64,000 nt of DNA from an uncultured Nitrosomonadales bacterium (GTDB lineage Bacteria > Pseudomonadota > Gammaproteobacteria > Burkholderiales > Methylophilaceae): the NCBI GenBank assembly GCA_913048465.1, contig CAJWVO010000001.1, positions 1-64,000 on the forward strand, read 5' to 3'. The position numbers and the translations under genes are program-made. Of this stretch, positions 25,890-36,930 are shown piece after piece (the first letter of the stretch is position 1; each line of letters starts with the position of its first letter). Under the pieces are notes generated by a model. It was not told where the DNA came from and ran no database searches. It saw only the letters and a program-made list of their open reading frames with translations.

Positions 25890-28049
25890 CTAGAACTTTC
25901 CGTAATATCCTTCTTTTAAAGCGTCATACAAGTTAGCTGCGGTGTGTTTCTCACCATCGTATTCAACCTCTTCATTACCTTTTAACTCTACCGTAGATCC
26001 ATCATCTAACTTAAATTGATACTTCGTATTTTCTAAATCTTTTTCGGTCACTAACACACCTTGGAAAGCCTCCGGATTAAATCTAAATGTAGTACATCCT
26101 TTTAAGCCTTTTTCATAGGCATACATATAAATCTCTTTAAAGTCTTCAAAGTCGTAGTCAGTTGGCACATTAATAGTCTTTGAAATGGAGCTATCAATCC
26201 ATTTTTGTGCAGCCGCCTGAATGTCCACATGATTTTTTGTTTTAATTGTAGATGAGTCAATAAAATAATCTGGTAATGCCTCATCCTCTTTGTCAGAAAA
26301 AGGCATGGCTTTGTCATTGATTAAAGATCTGTAAGCCAATAGTTCAAAAGAAAAAACATCTACTTTTTCCTTAGTTTTTTTACCTTCTCTAATCACGTTT
26401 CTGCTGTAATGGTGGGCAAAAGATGGCTCGATACCATTACTTGCATTATTTGCTAATGATAATGAGATAGTACCGGTTGGAGCAATTGAACTATGGTGGC
26501 TAAATCGAACTCCATTTTCAGCGATCTCGTTTCTTAACTCTTCCGGGAATTGCTGCATATATTTGCTGTATTTTCCCATCAATACTTTACCAGCAACCTT
26601 ATCTCCAACCTTGATTCCATCAGCTTTCATTTCTGGTCGCATCTGAAGCATTTGCTCAGTTATTTCAAATAACTCTTCCATAATAGGTGCAGAACCTTTT
26701 TCTTTGGCTAGCTCAATGCCAACTTTCCATCCTTCTTCAGCAAGTATACGAGTTACTTCTTCAGTAAATTTAATTGATTCTGGGTCACCGTATTTAATTT
26801 TCATCATCGTTAGTGTTGAGCCGAGCCCAAGATAACCCATGCCATGTCGTCTTTTCTTCATGATTTCATCACGCTGCTTGCCAAGCGGGAGACCATTAAT
26901 TTCAACGACATTATCAAGCATTCTGGTAAAAATACTGACTACTTTTTTATACTCATCCCAATCAAAATAGGCATCATCAGTAAATGGGTTTTTTACAAAC
27001 ATCGTAAGATTTACAGAACCCAACAGACAAGCTCCATATTCAGGAAGAGGTTGTTCCCCACAAGGGTTTGTGGCGCGAATATTTTCACAAAACCAGTTAT
27101 TGTTCATTTCATTAACGCGGTCAATCAAAATGAAACCAGGCTCTGCATAATCATAAGTTGATGCCATAATGACATCCCATAATCTTTTGGCTTTAATGGT
27201 TGAATAAACCTTGCATGCAACTTTTCCAACATCCTTTCCTGACTCTTTAACTATGTACTTTTCTTTAACCGGCCAATCACGCCAAACTGTTTTTTCAGAA
27301 TCTTTAAGGTTAAGGTTGTCTTGTTTAGCTTCTTTTTCGGTTACAGGAAAAGCTAGTTTCCAATCTGAATCTGATTTAACAGCCTCCATAAATTCTTTGG
27401 TTATCAAACAGGATAGGTTGAACTGACGGAGCCTTCCGTCCTCTCTTTTTGCTTTAATAAAATCAGTCACATCAGGATGAGAAATATCAAATGTTGCCAT
27501 TTGAGCACCTCGGCGACCACCCGCACTAGACACGGTAAAGCACATACGATCGTATATATCCATAAATGAAAGAGGTCCGCTGGTGTATGCTCCGGCTCCT
27601 GCGACAAATGCTCCTTTTGGTCTTAAAGTTGAAAATTCATAACCAATACCACAACCTGCTTTTAAGGTTAGTCCAGCTTCATGAACTTTATCTAAAATAT
27701 CAGTCATGCTGTCCTGAACTGCTCCCGAAACGGTGCAATTAATTGTACTGGTGGCTGGTTTATGCTCTTTCGCACCCGCGTTCGATGTAATTCTTCCTGC
27801 TGGAATAGCACCGTACTGCAAAGCCCATAAGAAATTTTCTTTCCATTCTTTCTTATTAGAGGGTTCTACATCAGCCAAAGCCTCTGCAACTCTTTCATAG
27901 GTATCTTGAATCGTCTCATCGACATAATTTCCGTCCTTCTTTTTCAGTCGATATTTTTTATCCCAAATATCAACAGAAACTGACTGCATCTGTATTTTAG
28001 TTGCGACTTCGCCTTGGTCGGATTTATCTGAATGAACGGCTTCTAACAT
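25890..28049 (-). CDS. nrdJa: Adenosylcobalamin-dependent ribonucleoside-diphosphate reductase NrdJa
   Basis: A 719-residue catalytic subunit of class II RNR, producing deoxyribonucleotides with coenzyme B12 as radical source. Features are the redox Cys region STINCTVSGAV, the glycine-rich LKAGCGIGYEFSTLRPKGA, the radical site motif NPCGEQPLPEYGACLLGSVNL, and APTGTISL near the C-terminal barrel. It needs NrdJb for completion. It is preceded by predicted NrdR boxes and a sigma-70 promoter. No class I nrdAB or class III nrdD lies in this window. Confidence 0.96.
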   Translation of the reverse strand: MLEAVHSDKSDQGEVATKIQMQSVSVDIWDKKYRLKKKDGNYVDETIQDTYERVAEALADVEPSNKKEWKENFLWALQYGAIPAGRITSNAGAKEHKPATSTINCTVSGAVQDSMTDILDKVHEAGLTLKAGCGIGYEFSTLRPKGAFVAGAGAYTSGPLSFMDIYDRMCFTVSSAGGRRGAQMATFDISHPDVTDFIKAKREDGRLRQFNLSCLITKEFMEAVKSDSDWKLAFPVTEKEAKQDNLNLKDSEKTVWRDWPVKEKYIVKESGKDVGKVACKVYSTIKAKRLWDVIMASTYDYAEPGFILIDRVNEMNNNWFCENIRATNPCGEQPLPEYGACLLGSVNLTMFVKNPFTDDAYFDWDEYKKVVSIFTRMLDNVVEINGLPLGKQRDEIMKKRRHGMGYLGLGSTLTMMKIKYGDPESIKFTEEVTRILAEEGWKVGIELAKEKGSAPIMEELFEITEQMLQMRPEMKADGIKVGDKVAGKVLMGKYSKYMQQFPEELRNEIAENGVRFSHHSSIAPTGTISLSLANNASNGIEPSFAHHYSRNVIREGKKTKEKVDVFSFELLAYRSLINDKAMPFSDKEDEALPDYFIDSSTIKTKNHVDIQAAAQKWIDSSISKTINVPTDYDFEDFKEIYMYAYEKGLKGCTTFRFNPEAFQGVLVTEKDLENTKYQFKLDDGSTVELKGNEEVEYDGEKHTAANLYDALKEGYYGKF

Positions 28050-28124
28050 GAATTTCCCCTGAAATTTATTGCAAAAAAGAATGATGTTTAAGAAAATTGT
28101 AGCAATTCTTTAAATCATTTAAAA

Positions 28125-28172
28125 CCACAATATGTTGTGGTCTATGATTCAGATTTTATCATCTAATTGTGG
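28125..28172 (-). promoter_or_regulatory. Tandem NrdR boxes upstream of nrdJa
   Basis: Box 1 (28125-28140) is the perfect palindrome CCACAATATGTTGTGG, matching the NrdR consensus acaCwAtATaTwGtgt. Box 2 (28157-28172) is TATCATCTAATTGTGG, with a good right half (TTGTGG) and a weak left half. The boxes are 32 bases apart, the usual three-turn spacing. Box 2 sits inside the predicted promoter and box 1 covers the likely transcription start, so ATP-cone repressor NrdR would block initiation. Confidence 0.8.
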
Positions 28173-28180
28173 TTGGTCAA
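28153..28180 (-). promoter_or_regulatory. Predicted sigma-70 promoter of nrdJa-nrdJb
   Basis: On the minus strand TTGACC (28180-28175) and TAAAAT (28158-28153) are separated by 16 bases. The start would fall near 28146, leaving a leader of about 97 bases. The second NrdR box overlaps the spacer. Confidence 0.6.
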
Positions 28181-28279
28181 TACATAAAATTGCTCAGAAT
28201 TAGTGCATAAATAATAAAAAGTATATAAATCAAAGACTTCAGGATGAAATTTTTTTTTAGAGGTAAAATAATAATAATT

Positions 28280-29533
28280 ATGAGATTATTTTTATATCAG
28301 TTACTTATTCACATACTCATTGTTTTGTCTCCCTTAAAATTTATTTACCGGAGCATTAAACAACCTGATTACTTAGAACATTTAGCTGAACGATATGGTG
28401 GATACAATCTTAAAAATCTAAAAAATAAAGATCTTATTTGGTTTCATTGTGTGTCTTTAGGAGAAACTAAAGCCATCAACAGCTTACTATCTCACTTAGT
28501 ACCCAGATTTAAAAATAAATATTTTTTAATAACTCATTCAACTCCCACTGGAAGGAATATTGAAATATATAAGTCCGACAGAATATTTCGTGCTTACCTT
28601 TGTTTTGATAGTTGGTTTTTAAACAAACTTTTTTTAAGTTACTTTAAACCTAAGGTTGCGATTTTTTTAGAAACAGAAATTTGGCCAGGAATAACTAAAG
28701 AATTAAAATTAAGAAATATTCCATCCTTATTAATTAATGCAAGATTATCCGATAAATCTCTAGCAAAATATCTATACATCAAACAGTTCATTAAAAATAC
28801 TTTTGATTCATTTGATTTGATCATAGCGCAGTCAGAACATGATAAAAAAAATTTCAAATCTATTACTGATAACAAAATTGAAGTTTGCAACAACTTAAAA
28901 TTTAATCAGCCCATTACAGAATTAACGCCATCTGAAAAAAATAAATTTAAAAAACTTTTAAACATAAATTCTAAAAAAGTTATTTCTTTAATCAGTTCAA
29001 GAAAAGGAGAGGAAGAGCTATTTTTAAAACAAATAAAGTTATTAAAGAATTTTGATGATTTTATATTTATGATTATCCCAAGACACCCTCAGCGCTTCAA
29101 GGAGGTAGAAGCACTTATATTGAAAAATGGGTATGCTTGTAATTTAGCTAGCCATCCAAAAAAAACTAATCAATCCAACACCATAGTTCTTGGAAACACC
29201 ATGGGTGAAATGAATAAATATATTTCTATTAGTGATTTAGTATTGATAGGTGGTAGTTTCAAAAACTTTGGCTCCCAGAGCCCAGTGGAGTCTCTATTAT
29301 TAAAAACTCCGTGTTTTGTTGGTCCATCCATTTATAATTTTTTATCGATCATTCAACATGGGATAACTGCAAAAGTAATCAAACAAATTGCACCAGATGC
29401 CATAGCTGTTGAAATAAACAATTTTTTTAAAACCAAAAATAAAAAAGTTTTTGAAAAAAATTTAAATAAATTTCTTTTAAAGAATAAAAAAGATGAAAAG
29501 AAGGTTATTCAGCTGATTAGCAAATATTTTTAA
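28280..29533 (+). CDS. waaA: 3-deoxy-D-manno-octulosonic acid transferase
   Basis: Inner-membrane GT30 transferase that adds Kdo from CMP-Kdo to lipid A precursor. The N-terminal anchor MRLFLYQLLIHILIVL is followed by YLEHLAERYGGY, the acceptor-side motif HCVSLGETKA, and IFLETEIWPGI. The donor part includes VLIGGSFKNFGSQSPVES, close to the usual GGSxxxxGGHNxxEP. The track starts at 28244. ATG 28280 matches the family N-terminus better, but neither start has a clear Shine-Dalgarno. The 3' end overlaps the convergent isochorismatase gene by 17 bases. Confidence 0.93.
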   Translation: MRLFLYQLLIHILIVLSPLKFIYRSIKQPDYLEHLAERYGGYNLKNLKNKDLIWFHCVSLGETKAINSLLSHLVPRFKNKYFLITHSTPTGRNIEIYKSDRIFRAYLCFDSWFLNKLFLSYFKPKVAIFLETEIWPGITKELKLRNIPSLLINARLSDKSLAKYLYIKQFIKNTFDSFDLIIAQSEHDKKNFKSITDNKIEVCNNLKFNQPITELTPSEKNKFKKLLNINSKKVISLISSRKGEEELFLKQIKLLKNFDDFIFMIIPRHPQRFKEVEALILKNGYACNLASHPKKTNQSNTIVLGNTMGEMNKYISISDLVLIGGSFKNFGSQSPVESLLLKTPCFVGPSIYNFLSIIQHGITAKVIKQIAPDAIAVEINNFFKTKNKKVFEKNLNKFLLKNKKDEKKVIQLISKYF

Positions 29534-30071
29534 TTAATGGTGCGATTGTTTTAAAGCTTGGGTTATCAGAATTTTTTAACCATTCAAATACGATTGATTC
29601 GACATTAGTTAAGATACAGCCAGCATCACGCAGTCTGAAAATTGCATTTTGTTTATTTAAGATATTTCTTGATACTATGGCATCTTCTAAGATGTATACT
29701 TTTTTACCTTGATCAATCAAATCAAGTGCCGTTTGCAGTATACATATATGTGACTCCATTCCTGCCAAGATAATTTGATCTCTGGTTTCAATTAATTTTG
29801 AATTAAACTTTGGTTCATCCACACATGAAAAAGCTGTTTTTTCAATAAAGCTTGCATGGGTTAAAAAAGGAATCATACTGGAGAGTGTTTTCCCAAGACC
29901 CTGGGGATACTGCTCAGTTACTAGAACTGGAATTTCTTCAATTTTTGCTAAAGTAGCAATAAGCTCACAACGTTGAATCATTTTATTAACAACTTCTTTA
30001 GGCATTGCGCCTGCAAGCTTGTCTTGCATGTCAATAATGACTAATTGACCTCTCTGTATTTCAGCTTTCAT
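29517..30071 (-). CDS. Isochorismatase family hydrolase
   Basis: A 184-residue cysteine-hydrolase fold protein of the YcaC/isochorismatase-like group. It has VIIDMQDKLAGAM with the catalytic Asp, IEKTAFSCV with the Lys, and ILAGMESHICILQTALDL with the nucleophilic Cys. These proteins hydrolyse diverse amides and the substrate is not predictable. It overlaps the tolC-like gene start by 11 bases and converges on waaA. Confidence 0.88.
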   Translation of the reverse strand: MKAEIQRGQLVIIDMQDKLAGAMPKEVVNKMIQRCELIATLAKIEEIPVLVTEQYPQGLGKTLSSMIPFLTHASFIEKTAFSCVDEPKFNSKLIETRDQIILAGMESHICILQTALDLIDQGKKVYILEDAIVSRNILNKQNAIFRLRDAGCILTNVESIVFEWLKNSDNPSFKTIAPLIKNIC

Positions 30072-31452
30072 CTTCCTGACTAACCGTTAAATATTTGTTA
30101 ATTTCTTCTAGATCTTTAATCGATAAAGTTCCGACAGTATGCTTCAAGTTTAACAGATTCTTCAAATAATTATACCTAGAAGATAGTAAATCATATTTTG
30201 CAGAAAATAACATTTGTTGTGCATTCAACACCTCAACACTATTTCTTAAACCTTCTCTAAAGCCGACTTGTGTAGACTTTAATTGCAGCTCGGATGATTT
30301 TAAAGCTTGCTGATAAGCATCAATTGCTGAAAGGTTAGTTTGAAGATTTAAATACGCCTCTCTTACCTGTAATTCAACTTGCCTTTTTAAGGCCTCAGCT
30401 TCTTGAATTGACTTTTCTTTTAATAATTCTGCTTCTCTAATTTTTGATGAAGTAAACCCGCCAGAAAAAATTGGAATATTTATCTCAACGCCAATCGTAT
30501 CTGAGTAATTTCTTAAACCAAAAGCATATCCATCCTTATCCCAGGTTCTCCTTCTTGCGGCTAGGGCATCTATAGTTGGATACTGATCCCCTTTACGAAC
30601 ATCAATTTCTTTTCTGGCAACTTCCACTTCAGCATCCTTAATTAAAATAGCTACACTGTTTTGCATTGCAATGTCTACCCACTCCTCTGGGAGATTATCC
30701 ATTTTTTCAAATGAAATTAAATTCATAAGGGGTTTAAGTGCACCAGGTAATTCTCCAATAATAGCTTCAATCTCTCTTTTTTTAATCTTTAATTCTTTAA
30801 CTGCATTAAGCAAATCCACTTCCATTAAATCTTTTTTGGTTTTAGCTTCATTAATATCAGTGATAGATATTAATCCTGCTTCAAATTTTATTTCAGCTTC
30901 CCGAAGTTGCTCTTGAATCGCTAATCTTTGAGTTTGAATGAGATCAACTTTATCTTTTGCTAACAGTGATTCAAAATAAAGTTCGGATACCCTCATCATT
31001 AAATCTTGCTGAACTAAATGATATTTTTTGTCAGCTAAACTGGTTTGTGCAAGAATTTGCTTATATGTTGAATAGGCAGAATAATTAAAAAGAGGTTGAC
31101 GGATTACAACATTATATCCGTAGGCATCATAATCAGCTTTTGTTCCCCTGGTAAATAAACTTCCGCCAATAGCGGCATCTGTTTTTAAAAATTTTCTCTC
31201 TTGGTTACGATCATCATAATTCATTGTGGCTGAAATAGATGGAAGAAAAAGTGAACGGCCCTGATTTATTAATTCTTTAACCGCTTCATTTTGAAATTTT
31301 TCAGAAGATAAGACGGGATCATTTTGTAAGGCTTGAAGATATAACTCAAAAAGATCTTTCTCTTCAGCAGTTGCATGACTGAAATAAAAAAAGATTAGAA
31401 AAAGAGTAAATAAATTCTTTAGCCTTAAAATAAAAATTTGTTTGGCTCCCAT
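30061..31452 (-). CDS. tolC: TolC family outer-membrane efflux channel
   Basis: A 463-residue outer-membrane factor with a signal peptide ending near FSHATAEEK. The typical repeats are ALQNDPVLSSEKFQNEA at the N-terminus and GLISITDINEAKTKKDL and GLRNSVEVLNAQQMLFSAKYD in the two alpha-hairpins. It forms the trimeric exit duct for RND/ABC efflux or type I secretion. No adaptor or pump gene is nearby. The start lies 28 bases inside the pcm-like gene, and isochorismatase follows with an overlap. Confidence 0.93.
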   Translation of the reverse strand: MGAKQIFILRLKNLFTLFLIFFYFSHATAEEKDLFELYLQALQNDPVLSSEKFQNEAVKELINQGRSLFLPSISATMNYDDRNQERKFLKTDAAIGGSLFTRGTKADYDAYGYNVVIRQPLFNYSAYSTYKQILAQTSLADKKYHLVQQDLMMRVSELYFESLLAKDKVDLIQTQRLAIQEQLREAEIKFEAGLISITDINEAKTKKDLMEVDLLNAVKELKIKKREIEAIIGELPGALKPLMNLISFEKMDNLPEEWVDIAMQNSVAILIKDAEVEVARKEIDVRKGDQYPTIDALAARRRTWDKDGYAFGLRNYSDTIGVEINIPIFSGGFTSSKIREAELLKEKSIQEAEALKRQVELQVREAYLNLQTNLSAIDAYQQALKSSELQLKSTQVGFREGLRNSVEVLNAQQMLFSAKYDLLSSRYNYLKNLLNLKHTVGTLSIKDLEEINKYLTVSQEDES

Positions 31453-32078
31453 GATTCAATAAGCTGAGGAATTGAGGCCTCAAACATTGTTTGTGCACTA
31501 TATTCTGAATCAGATAATCTTTTAATTACTTTTGCATACTGAAGCGATTGATCGCCCTCAAAAATAAAAAGTTGTCCGTTAATATTGAGTTGCTCTCTCA
31601 ATCCTGGGGGCTCTTTCACATGGGATGCAGTAAATACAATAAGATCATATGGGGCTTCTTGGTAATACCCATTAAACCCGTTGCTTACAATGTACTTAAC
31701 GTTATTTAACTTATTTTTTTTGAGTAATTGTTGTGCATGCGCAATAAACTCTAAGTCGATATCAACTGTGTATAACTCTTTAACATGACTTGCCAATAAA
31801 GCTGCAAAAAAACCACTACCGGTCCCAATATGTAAGGCTTTCATTTTTTTATTCAACTCTAGGGAATCGATTATTTTTGCTTCAACTTTTGGAGCTAACA
31901 TTGAAGCATTAACATTAATTGGAATTTCTAAATCAGCAAAGGCTAAGCCTTGATATTTTGAAGGTACAAAAAGTTTACGATCGTATTTTCTAAATAAATC
32001 GAGAACAGACTCATCAAGAACATTCCATGTTCTTATCTGTTGTTCAATCATATTAAATTTACTTTTTTCAGAATGCAT
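31425..32078 (-). CDS. Protein-L-isoaspartate O-methyltransferase-like protein
   Basis: A 217-residue SAM-dependent methyltransferase of the PCMT family. SAM motif I reads ALHIGTGSGFFAALLA (usual VLEIGTGSGY), followed by YTVDID. The N-terminus MIEQQIRTWNVLDESVLDLF and FVPSKYQGLAFAD match PIMT proteins linked to TolC in proteobacteria. The divergent PIMT substrate motif makes true isoaspartate repair activity uncertain. It begins the pcm-like/tolC/isochorismatase run, divergent from thiC. Confidence 0.85.
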   Translation of the reverse strand: MHSEKSKFNMIEQQIRTWNVLDESVLDLFRKYDRKLFVPSKYQGLAFADLEIPINVNASMLAPKVEAKIIDSLELNKKMKALHIGTGSGFFAALLASHVKELYTVDIDLEFIAHAQQLLKKNKLNNVKYIVSNGFNGYYQEAPYDLIVFTASHVKEPPGLREQLNINGQLFIFEGDQSLQYAKVIKRLSDSEYSAQTMFEASIPQLIESWEPNKFLF

Positions 32079-32151
32079 ATATGTCTTTGAATAGTATAAA
32101 GAATAATACTTGAATTATATCTTATATTATTGGTCCTTATGACTGAAGGCA

Positions 32152-32180
32152 TTAACCTAAATTCATAATTTATGTACAAT
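32152..32180 (+). promoter_or_regulatory. Predicted sigma-70 promoter of thiC
   Basis: TTAACC (32152-32157) and TACAAT (32175-32180) are separated by 17 bases. The predicted start (about 32187) falls just before the TPP aptamer begins at 32190. That agreement with the riboswitch position is the main support. Confidence 0.45.
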
Positions 32181-32189
32181 GTTTAAATA

Positions 32190-34193
<2,004 letters not shown>

Positions 34194-34199
34194 ACTTCA

Positions 34200-34994
34200 A
34201 TGACCTTAATTTTCTTTATTCAGGCAGTTGTATTAGGAGTTATTGAGGGCCTCACAGAGTTTTTACCTATCAGCTCCACTGGTCATTTGATCATTGCAGC
34301 TCATCTCATTAATGCCAACCATCCCAACATTGAAGTTTTTGAAATTTTTATTCAGCTTGGCGCAATATTAGCCATCATCTATGAATATAGAGTTCAACTG
34401 CTTAATAAAATACTTCATCTTTCTGACAAGAAATCAAAAACATTCTTTTCAAACATCTTTTTAGCATTTCTACCTGCAGCAATTGTAGGGTTAGCATTCC
34501 ATGATGTGATCAAAATATTTCTATTTAATCCTATTGTTGTTAGCTGTGCTTTGATTATTGGAGGGATACTAATATTGCTGATTGAAAAGAAAACAAATAT
34601 TGGATCAACAAAAACTGTAGACAATATTTCTTATAAGCAATCTCTTGGAATTGGATTGTTTCAATGTTTAGCATTAATTCCTGGAACATCAAGGTCTGGA
34701 GCAACAATTATGGGAGGGCTACTTTTAAAACTAGATCGAAAAACAGCGACTGAATTTTCATTTTTTTTAGCAATCCCCATTATGTTCGCTGCTTCATTTT
34801 ATGATTTATTTAAAAACCTTCATAGTCTTTCATCAGATGACTTATGGTTTTTCTTAATTGGATTTTCTACGGCTTTTATATCAGCGCTGATAGTAGTTCG
34901 ATTTCTAATAAAATTTGTTGCTCAAAATGATTTTAAAATTTTTGCCTATTATCGAATTCTTATCGGGATCATTTTTCTAATTCTTTTTTATTAG
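34200..34994 (+). CDS. uppP: Undecaprenyl-diphosphatase
   Basis: A 264-residue integral membrane enzyme (BacA) that dephosphorylates undecaprenyl diphosphate to recycle the lipid carrier of peptidoglycan and LPS. The two family motifs are visible: EGLTEFLPISSTGHLI (about residues 17-32) and PGTSRSGATIMGGLL (about 161-175). Eight or so membrane helices are predicted from the hydrophobic pattern. It lies six bases after thiC and directly abuts mutY (stop then ATG). Confidence 0.97.
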   Translation: MTLIFFIQAVVLGVIEGLTEFLPISSTGHLIIAAHLINANHPNIEVFEIFIQLGAILAIIYEYRVQLLNKILHLSDKKSKTFFSNIFLAFLPAAIVGLAFHDVIKIFLFNPIVVSCALIIGGILILLIEKKTNIGSTKTVDNISYKQSLGIGLFQCLALIPGTSRSGATIMGGLLLKLDRKTATEFSFFLAIPIMFAASFYDLFKNLHSLSSDDLWFFLIGFSTAFISALIVVRFLIKFVAQNDFKIFAYYRILIGIIFLILFY

Positions 34995-36005
34995 ATGATA
35001 ATTTCACAGTCCAAAAAAAAATTTTCAAATAAAATTTTGCAATGGCATAAGCTACATGGAAGGTATGATCTCCCTTGGCAAAAAAATAAAGATCCTTACT
35101 TAGTGTGGGTGTCAGAAATAATGCTTCAACAAACACAGGTCAGCACCGTTATCCCTTTTTATATTAAATTTATTAATCGATTTCAAAATATCAAACATCT
35201 AGCTGAAGCTTCTGAAGACGAAGTCATGTCTCACTGGAGTGGCCTTGGGTTCTATTCCAGAGCGAGAAACCTTCATAAAACTGCAAGAATTATTGCCGAG
35301 CAATATTCTTGTAAATTTCCGGATACGTTTGAAAGCTTAATTCAACTTCCAGGAATTGGAAGATCAACGGCCGGAGCAATTTTGTCATTTTGCTTTAAAA
35401 AAAAATTTGCCATTTTGGATGGCAATGTCAAACGAGTATTAACTCGTTTTTTTGGCATTCAAGAAAGTATAAGTTTAGCTAAAACAGAAAAATATTTATG
35501 GGTTCTTAGCGAACAACTATTACCTGATGGTGACATTGATATTTATACGCAAGGTATCATGGATTTTGGGGCTACATTATGTAAACCCAAAAATCCCCAA
35601 TGTCATTCCTGCCCAATGAATCAGACATGTATTGCAAAACAAAATAATTTAACCGAAACCATTCCTGTAAAAAATAAAATAAAAACCAAGGAGGACCGAT
35701 CAACCGAATTTTATATTTATGAATGTAATAAACAAATACTTTTAGTCAAAAACCGAACAGGGGTTTGGAGTGGGTTATGGATTCCTCCTCAAAAAAATTA
35801 TTTAAGAAAAAAAAATAACCTTATCAAACAGGGTGAAAGACAATGTGTCTTTTCGCATTATCGATTAAAGTACAAATACTTTTTAATTAAAGTTACGAAC
35901 AAATCAGATTTGATGGTTGATGGATTGTGGTTTGATTGGAAAGAAATACCAGAGCTTGGGCTTCCAGCTCCAATTAAGTCGCTGTTAATCAGTTTAGCGA
36001 ACTAA
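34995..36005 (+). CDS. mutY: A/G-specific adenine glycosylase
   Basis: Removes adenine mispaired with 8-oxoguanine. The 336 residues carry catalytic Glu41 (VSEIMLQQTQVS), the helix-hairpin-helix LPGIGRSTAGAIL, catalytic Asp142 (ILDGNVKRVL) and the [4Fe-4S] site Cys-x6-Cys-x2-Cys-x5-Cys in CKPKNPQCHSCPMNQTC. A degenerate Nudix-like C-terminal domain recognises 8-oxoG. The start abuts the uppP stop. The 3' end overlaps the convergent GNAT gene by 12 bases. Confidence 0.96.
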   Translation: MIISQSKKKFSNKILQWHKLHGRYDLPWQKNKDPYLVWVSEIMLQQTQVSTVIPFYIKFINRFQNIKHLAEASEDEVMSHWSGLGFYSRARNLHKTARIIAEQYSCKFPDTFESLIQLPGIGRSTAGAILSFCFKKKFAILDGNVKRVLTRFFGIQESISLAKTEKYLWVLSEQLLPDGDIDIYTQGIMDFGATLCKPKNPQCHSCPMNQTCIAKQNNLTETIPVKNKIKTKEDRSTEFYIYECNKQILLVKNRTGVWSGLWIPPQKNYLRKKNNLIKQGERQCVFSHYRLKYKYFLIKVTNKSDLMVDGLWFDWKEIPELGLPAPIKSLLISLAN

Positions 36006-36431
36006 CTCCATATCATAATGAATAATTCCAGCATCTAAGTATTTGTTCCCTCTAATTTGAAATAAGTTTTTTTTATAAAATGGGATAGCTTGCTCTTGGG
36101 CCGATAACATAATTTTTTTTGAATGATTCCGATCATCAACCTGATTACAAATATTAGATAATAAAAATGATCCTATACCCACTCTTCTGTATTTTTTTCT
36201 TACAGCCATCCGGCCGATATGAATTTTTTGTTTAATCAGAGCCCTTGCATAGGCAATTAAAATATCATTAAATAAAATACCAAAATGTTTAGCTCCCTCA
36301 TCATCTTTATCCCACTCAAGTTCCTCTGGAATGTTTTGTTCTTTGATAAACACCTCTGTTCTTATATCTTTGATAATTTGAATATCTTTAGCCCAAGATA
36401 AGAGGACAAATTTTTTGTTGTTAACTTGCAT
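35994..36431 (-). CDS. GNAT family N-acetyltransferase
   Basis: A 145-residue single GNAT domain of the ElaA-like group. The acetyl-CoA loop is AVRKKYRRVGIGSFLL (about 72-87; the R/Q-x-x-G-x-G/A motif), preceded by IGRM. The N-terminal tract IRTEVFIKEQNIPEELEWD is typical of small GNATs such as YjdJ/ElaA. The substrate is unknown. It is a single gene converging on mutY. Confidence 0.87.
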   Translation of the reverse strand: MQVNNKKFVLLSWAKDIQIIKDIRTEVFIKEQNIPEELEWDKDDEGAKHFGILFNDILIAYARALIKQKIHIGRMAVRKKYRRVGIGSFLLSNICNQVDDRNHSKKIMLSAQEQAIPFYKKNLFQIRGNKYLDAGIIHYDMELVR

Positions 36432-36486
36432 AGTTTTTATTTTAAAGGCATCATCTTATTCAATTAACTAATCATGAGGAAATATA

Positions 36487-36894
36487 ATGACTAAACACTT
36501 TGGACTTATATCAAGAATCTTATTGGCCCAAATCTTCTTTATTTCTATTTTATTTATTCTCAATAATATCATCACCACACCAGGTGGTTATGGAATGTAT
36601 CAAGATATGCTTGGAGCTAGGGGTCTTCCAGGAATTATGGCTCCAATTAGTATTCTTGTTCAGTTCTTAGGTGGGCTTGCTCTTATCCTAGGATATAAAA
36701 CTAAAATTTCTGCATATATTTTATCTGCTTATTCTATTTTATGGGCATTGATTTACTTCATGAATGCGATGCAAGGTCAACCTGTATTGATTATGAGTCT
36801 TTTATATGTTGCAATTGCTGGAGGACTTCTATTAGTAGGCGCTCATCCTGAGAATGCTGGGTGCAGCCTTGATCAAAAGCTTGCAAAAAAATAA
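36487..36894 (+). CDS. DoxX family membrane protein
   Basis: A 135-residue protein with four membrane helices. The DoxX pattern is visible in RILLAQIFFISILFILNN, LPGIMAPISILVQFLGGLALILGYKTK and YVAIAGGLLLVGAHPENAGC. These proteins are linked to quinone redox or thiol homeostasis, but a specific role is not known. GAGGAAAT gives a Shine-Dalgarno six bases before the ATG. It converges on the metallohydrolase gene. Confidence 0.88.
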   Translation: MTKHFGLISRILLAQIFFISILFILNNIITTPGGYGMYQDMLGARGLPGIMAPISILVQFLGGLALILGYKTKISAYILSAYSILWALIYFMNAMQGQPVLIMSLLYVAIAGGLLLVGAHPENAGCSLDQKLAKK

Positions 36895-36905
36895 TTGATG
36901 CTGTG

Positions 36906-36930
36906 ATGGGAATAAATCTTTTATTCCCAT
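36906..36930. terminator. Hairpin between convergent doxX-like and metallohydrolase genes
   Basis: Perfect 11-bp stem ATGGGAATAAA / TTTATTCCCAT with a TCT loop. It overlaps the last codons of the minus-strand gene. There is no clean T-run after the stem, so intrinsic termination is uncertain. It may instead protect 3' ends of both transcripts. Confidence 0.4.
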
